A DNA stretch of 64,000 bases from Salinigranum salinum (GTDB lineage: Archaea > Halobacteriota > Halobacteria > Halobacteriales > Haloferacaceae). The notes beneath the pieces are model-generated. The model had not been told where the DNA came from. It did not search any database and worked only from the letters and a program-made list of their open reading frames with translations. The position numbers and the translations under genes were made by a program. Position 1 is the first letter of the stretch, and each line of letters starts with the position of its first letter. This document shows positions 60,927 through 64,000 of this stretch, one piece after another. The DNA is taken from the NCBI RefSeq assembly GCF_009176545.1, contig NZ_VTOJ01000001.1, positions 1,612,001-1,676,000 on the forward strand, written 5' to 3'.

Positions 60927-61676
60927 ATGGAGTCCATCACAGAGGGTGGACGACGCGGGGCCGTGGACCGGCTCGCCAGCCTCGGTCAGGCCGTCCTCGC
61001 GGTGTTCGCGGCGTTCCTCGTCGCGAGCGCGGTGGTCCCACCGGTGTCGGCGTGGCTCGTCGGAAGCGGCGTACTCGCACAGGGGAGTCTCGCGCTCGAC
61101 GTCGTCCGGACGGTGCTCCAGTTCGTCGGCTTCGTCGTCGCCATCCTCGGCTTCCTCGCGATCACGGACACGTGGCACCTCCTCCACACTCGCCGAGTCA
61201 CGGGCCGAACGCTCGTGCTCGCCGGCGGGGCCGTCGTCGCCCTCCTCGTCGCCCAGTTCGGTGCGGGGTTCCTCCTGCAGGCACTCGGCGTCTCGTTCGG
61301 CGAGAATCAGGTCATCACCCGGGGGCGAGAGGCTCCGGTGTACTTCCTCTACATGATCCCCGTGTCGCTCTTGCTCGTCGGTCCCATCGAGGAACTCCTC
61401 TTCCGGGGCGTCGTCCAGGGCGTCCTCCGACGGTCGTTCGGCGTCCGGGCGGGCATCGTCGTCGCCAGCGCGCTGTTCGGGCTCGTCCACTGGGTCGCGG
61501 TGTCGGGCGGACCGGCCGAGAAGTTCGCGTACGTCGCCATCGCCGCGGCGCTCGGGATCGTCCTCGGGGTACTGTACGAGCGGACCGAGACCATCGTCGC
61601 GCCGGGGCTCGCCCACGGCGTCTACAACTCCGTGCTGTTCGCGATCCAGTACGCCGGCGCGACCGGCGCGGTGTGA
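60927..61676 (+). CDS. CPBP-family intramembrane metalloprotease
   Basis: A 249-residue membrane protein of the CAAX-prenyl protease 2/bacteriocin-processing (CPBP) family, with the motif EELLFRGVVQGVLRRSFG (EExxxR), a second FGLVHW, and HGVYNS at the end. The residues E, E, H, H/N fit the metal site. Function could be processing of lipidated proteins or peptides; substrates are unknown in archaea. Confidence 0.88.
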   Translation: MESITEGGRRGAVDRLASLGQAVLAVFAAFLVASAVVPPVSAWLVGSGVLAQGSLALDVVRTVLQFVGFVVAILGFLAITDTWHLLHTRRVTGRTLVLAGGAVVALLVAQFGAGFLLQALGVSFGENQVITRGREAPVYFLYMIPVSLLLVGPIEELLFRGVVQGVLRRSFGVRAGIVVASALFGLVHWVAVSGGPAEKFAYVAIAAALGIVLGVLYERTETIVAPGLAHGVYNSVLFAIQYAGATGAV

Positions 61677-61960
61677 GCGATAGCGGAGCGCGAGCGACGG
61701 CGGGGCGCGAGCAGAGCCGTCGATCGACGGTCTCGGCGGGGGAGTCGACGGTCGTGAACGTGTGCTCGTCGACTGACTGACGACTTCTCCGTGGAGGGAC
61801 GATGGCAGCTCGACAGGTGACGGCTTCTCGGTGGGCGTACAACAGCAGCGCGGACAATCCGGTAGGCACCCTGAACATCCCGTCTCGAAGCGAGAGTTCA
61901 GTCGAACTCGCTCTTCCAGAAGCAACAGCCTTGTTGCGTTCGAGATAGCAATCGGATCCG

Positions 61961-62470
61961 ATGTCCGATGATGGTCTTTCGATAGACGGGCCGAAGACCG
62001 TTGGACAGTCCCTCCTGTTGCTCCTCGTTGCAATCGGACTGGTCGGCTATGGAGCGGTCGATTACGTCCAGTCGACGAACGCGGTCAGAGACTCGGTGGA
62101 GACCGAAGCGACGATCACCGAGGTCGGCGTCGAGACCGAGTCGTCCACAGCTGGCACTGGTAGCAACATCGAGTACGAACCGGTCGTGAGATTCACCTAC
62201 ACGTACGAAGGCGAGAAGTACACCGGAGACGATTTGTTCCCCGGGTCGGTCCCGCCGAGATACGAGACCGAATCCGCTGCTCGGAACGCGGTAGCCGAGT
62301 ACGAACCGGGGGCGACGACGACTGCGTACGTCGACCCCGACAGTCCGGAAACCGCGTTTCTCGAGAACCGAACGTCCGGCAGGCAGCTCCTGCTTGTGGC
62401 TGTCGGCCTGATCATCGCTCCGTTTGGTGGGTTCTTCGCGGTGAAGAACTATCGGCGAGAGCGCACCTGA
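61961..62470 (+). CDS. DUF3592 domain membrane protein
   Basis: A 169-residue protein with a helix at each end (SLLLLLVAIGLVGYGAVDYV and LLLVAVGLIIAPFGGFFAV) and a central beta-rich outer domain (VETEATITEVGVETES, YEPVVRFTYTYEGEKYTGDDLFPG, YEPGATTTAYVDPDSPETAFLE), the DUF3592 layout. Function unknown. Codon use and AT content are slightly lower in GC than neighbours, possibly an acquired or relaxed gene. Confidence 0.85.
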   Translation: MSDDGLSIDGPKTVGQSLLLLLVAIGLVGYGAVDYVQSTNAVRDSVETEATITEVGVETESSTAGTGSNIEYEPVVRFTYTYEGEKYTGDDLFPGSVPPRYETESAARNAVAEYEPGATTTAYVDPDSPETAFLENRTSGRQLLLVAVGLIIAPFGGFFAVKNYRRERT

Positions 62471-62503
62471 GCAGGGAGCGCGTTCGAACACGAGACGGGT
62501 CCG

Positions 62504-62974
62504 TTAGGGGAGCGTTCCGTCCTCGGCGTAGCAGTTGAATCGGGCACGTGCGGTTGCGATTCGCTCACCATCCGAACTGATCAAACTCACCGTGTACTCA
62601 CCGTGAACCGGTGGTGGACCCAGTGTGACCGCGTAGAGTTCGCCGCTGTCGGAGCCGAACACGGGGTAGTCCTCGGGATCGAGACCGCTCATCTCCCGGT
62701 TGTCCATGAGCGGAACCGAGGCGATGAGGTCGTCAGCACCGTTTCGTATCCGGACTGCGTGATACATCTCCTCGGTCACGGCTTGATCAGAAACCAGTAT
62801 CCCGAAAGCCACTCGTTCCTCACCCCGTATCGGCGCAATCCTGCGGAGGTGTGGTGACTCGCTGCCCACTCCGCGACTGGCACACCGAGCGAGGAGTTCC
62901 TCGGTGTCAGTACAGCCAGCGGTCACACTCACGATACCAGCGACACCCGCAATCAGGGCACGTCTGGAGGGCAC
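62504..62974 (-). CDS. Tat-type lipoprotein, function unknown
   Basis: A 156-residue lipoprotein. A GTG start gives PSRRALIAGVAGIVSVTAGCTDTEE: twin arginine, hydrophobic stretch and lipobox TAGC, the normal halophile lipoprotein signal. The mature part has VAFGILVSDQAVTEEMYHAVRIRNGADDLIASVPL and ends GEYTVSLISSDGERIATARARFNC. No family recognised. Its GC content is lower than most genes here. Confidence 0.78.
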   Translation of the reverse strand: MPSRRALIAGVAGIVSVTAGCTDTEELLARCASRGVGSESPHLRRIAPIRGEERVAFGILVSDQAVTEEMYHAVRIRNGADDLIASVPLMDNREMSGLDPEDYPVFGSDSGELYAVTLGPPPVHGEYTVSLISSDGERIATARARFNCYAEDGTLP

Positions 62975-63100
62975 GATGCGTGCTGTGTGACCGCTCCTTG
63001 TAACGGTACGGGTACTGCGGCGTTCACGCTCTGTATCCCGCACGACCACCGAAACGTCTCACTCGTCGGCGATCTCGACGAGGCCGGCGGGAGAGAAGAG

Positions 63101-63559
63101 CTACGACGGGTTCTTGCGTGTGAGCTCCATCCCGCACACGGGACAGCGGTCGTGGTGTTCGTCGAACTCCCGACCGCAGCCCTGACACTGGAACCGCCAC
63201 TGGCGCTGTTCGGTGATGCCGTCCTGCGAGATCACCTCGCACGAGACGCCGAGTCGGTCGGCGACGTTCTGCATCGCGTAGTCGTCGGTGACGAGCGTCG
63301 CGTCGAGCTCGAACGCGGCAGCCAACAGCCGCGTGTCGGTGTCGGAGAGAACGCCGGCGTCGCCCGTCTCCCGTGCGGCGCGGCGGACCTTCTCCACCGT
63401 CGCCTCCGTCGGGATGTGGATGTGCATCCCCGCTCCCTCCATCGCCTCGAACCGCATGGACGACTCGGCTTCGAGTTCCTCACGGACGGCCGGGATCGAC
63501 GCCGTCCGGTCGTCCGTGTGGTAATCGTTGATGAACGCCGACGAGTCCAGGATCCGCAT
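63101..63559 (-). CDS. nob1: rRNA maturation endonuclease Nob1
   Basis: Cleaves the 3' end of 16S rRNA during small-subunit maturation. A PIN domain (MRILDSSAFINDYHTDDR with D5, then SDTDTRLLAAAFEL and TLVTDDYAMQNVA acidic residues) is followed by a zinc ribbon with C125, C128, C139 and C142 (FQCQGCGREFDEHHDRCPVCGME). Length 152, as usual for archaea. It follows the PRC-barrel gene by 5 bases, likely one operon. Confidence 0.95.
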   Translation of the reverse strand: MRILDSSAFINDYHTDDRTASIPAVREELEAESSMRFEAMEGAGMHIHIPTEATVEKVRRAARETGDAGVLSDTDTRLLAAAFELDATLVTDDYAMQNVADRLGVSCEVISQDGITEQRQWRFQCQGCGREFDEHHDRCPVCGMELTRKNPS

Positions 63560-63564
63560 CGCGC

Positions 63565-63795
63565 TTACTGATCGATGACGATGTAATCTTTGACGGCCTG
63601 GACGTTCCCCACCGGCACGTGCAGCAGGCTCTCGTCGTCCAGCTCGTAGTCGCTCGACACCTCGAAGTTCGGGTCGACCAGGAGGTCGTCCAGCTCGCCC
63701 GTCTTGAGGTCCATCGTGATGTTGTACAGCGTCCCGAGTTCGGTGCCGTCCGAACCCATGACCGCCTTGCCCGAGAGGTTCTCCGCGAGTACCAT
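63565..63795 (-). CDS. PRC-barrel domain protein
   Basis: A 76-residue protein with the PRC-barrel pattern LAENLSGKAVMGSDGTELGTLYNITMDLKTGELDDLLVDPNFE and ending VPVGNVQAVKDYIVID. PRC-barrels act in RNA processing (RimM-like), as well as in other adaptor roles; with Nob1 next door, a ribosome biogenesis link is plausible. The ATG at 63795 is chosen over one 12 codons earlier because of the TATA-like box at 63818-63828. Confidence 0.88.
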   Translation of the reverse strand: MVLAENLSGKAVMGSDGTELGTLYNITMDLKTGELDDLLVDPNFEVSSDYELDDESLLHVPVGNVQAVKDYIVIDQ

Positions 63796-63817
63796 AGTCC
63801 CGCTACTGTCCCCCGGT

Positions 63818-63828
63818 AGCATAAACAC
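63818..63828 (-). promoter_or_regulatory. TATA-like box of PRC-barrel/nob1 operon
   Basis: GTGTTTATGC on the minus strand, centred about 28 bases before the ATG at 63795. Confidence 0.45.
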
Positions 63829-63989
63829 CACGGGGGCGGCTGACGGGCGTCAGACGCCGAGACGACGGGTGGAGCGACCAGTGGCCGGCACTCACCGCAT
63901 CCGGTGACGAAGGGCGTTCTGCGTGACGATGGACTTAACTCTCCCCCCCCGCTCCTGCCTGACAAGGAACTTCTCCCGGAGTGACTCTC

Positions 63990-64000
63990 ATGTCCGAATC
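63990..64000 (+). CDS. Possible 5' end of next gene (partial)
   Basis: ATGTCCGAATC at the right edge would encode M-S-E and continue outside the window. A GGAG at 63978-63981 lies nearby. Too short to identify. Confidence 0.25.

Overview
The window reads as chromosome of a halophilic archaeon (class Halobacteria). Base composition is very GC-rich with strong G/C at third codon positions, the predicted proteins are rich in Asp and Glu, promoters carry archaeal TATA boxes about 26-33 bases before many start codons (mostly near-leaderless genes), and several families are archaeal or haloarchaeal: Pus10, Nob1, SecD/SecF with an archaeal layout, the ArgW/ArgX carrier-ligase pair, amphi-Trp, DUF5789, DUF5812 and DUF7120. 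I saw no tRNA, rRNA, insertion sequence, integrase or CRISPR array; the genus cannot be told from this alone.

Layout. 1-3 kb: end of the ArgX-ArgW arginine (carrier-protein) locus, a CBS-containing site-2 protease and small conserved proteins. 4.2-11.8 kb: a minus-strand phosphatase cluster with two tandem [small protein + Tat-exported PhoX phosphatase] modules and a membrane-anchored cohesin-like protein; the proximal PhoX carries a C-terminal cohesin-like domain plus a dockerin-like double calcium loop. 12-18 kb: GlcG/HbpS-like protein, cobalamin adenosyltransferase, RHH protein, methyltransferase and membrane proteins. 18-27 kb: PKD/lamin-tail surface protein, a galactose-oxidase-like copper radical oxidase with all cofactor residues, a PPOX-fold protein, a one-domain flavoprotein, a nuclease-like/membrane fusion and a second S2P. 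27.8-36 kb: universal stress proteins, an APC permease, a cupin, a DUF5814-type DEAD helicase and a receiver-PAS-LOV-PAS histidine kinase. 36-47 kb: housekeeping genes including CinA-like, MFS, AstE/AspA-like, lipid kinase, Pus10, RNase HII and SecF-SecD. 47-51.2 kb: a MacB-like ABC exporter operon facing an exported protein gene. 51.7-55.2 kb: two odd non-coding repeat loci around a Tm-1-like / PEP-hydrolase-like operon and a cupin. 55-64 kb: DUF5812, GNAT, a three-gene CDP-alcohol transferase-PHP-VTT operon, glucose-6-phosphate isomerase, a CPBP protease, a lipoprotein, Nob1 and a PRC-barrel protein.

How the genes work together. The most coherent accessory system is the phosphatase cluster, which looks built to place extracellular phosphatase on the cell surface through a cohesin-dockerin pairing. 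The S2P proteases, exported proteins, MacB-like exporter and SecDF form a second envelope theme. The LOV kinase points to blue-light input. The least explained DNA is the 482-base stretch between convergent genes at 51731-52212, which holds four same-direction copies of one conserved motif, and the 15-unit, 21-base minisatellite at 54866-55179.
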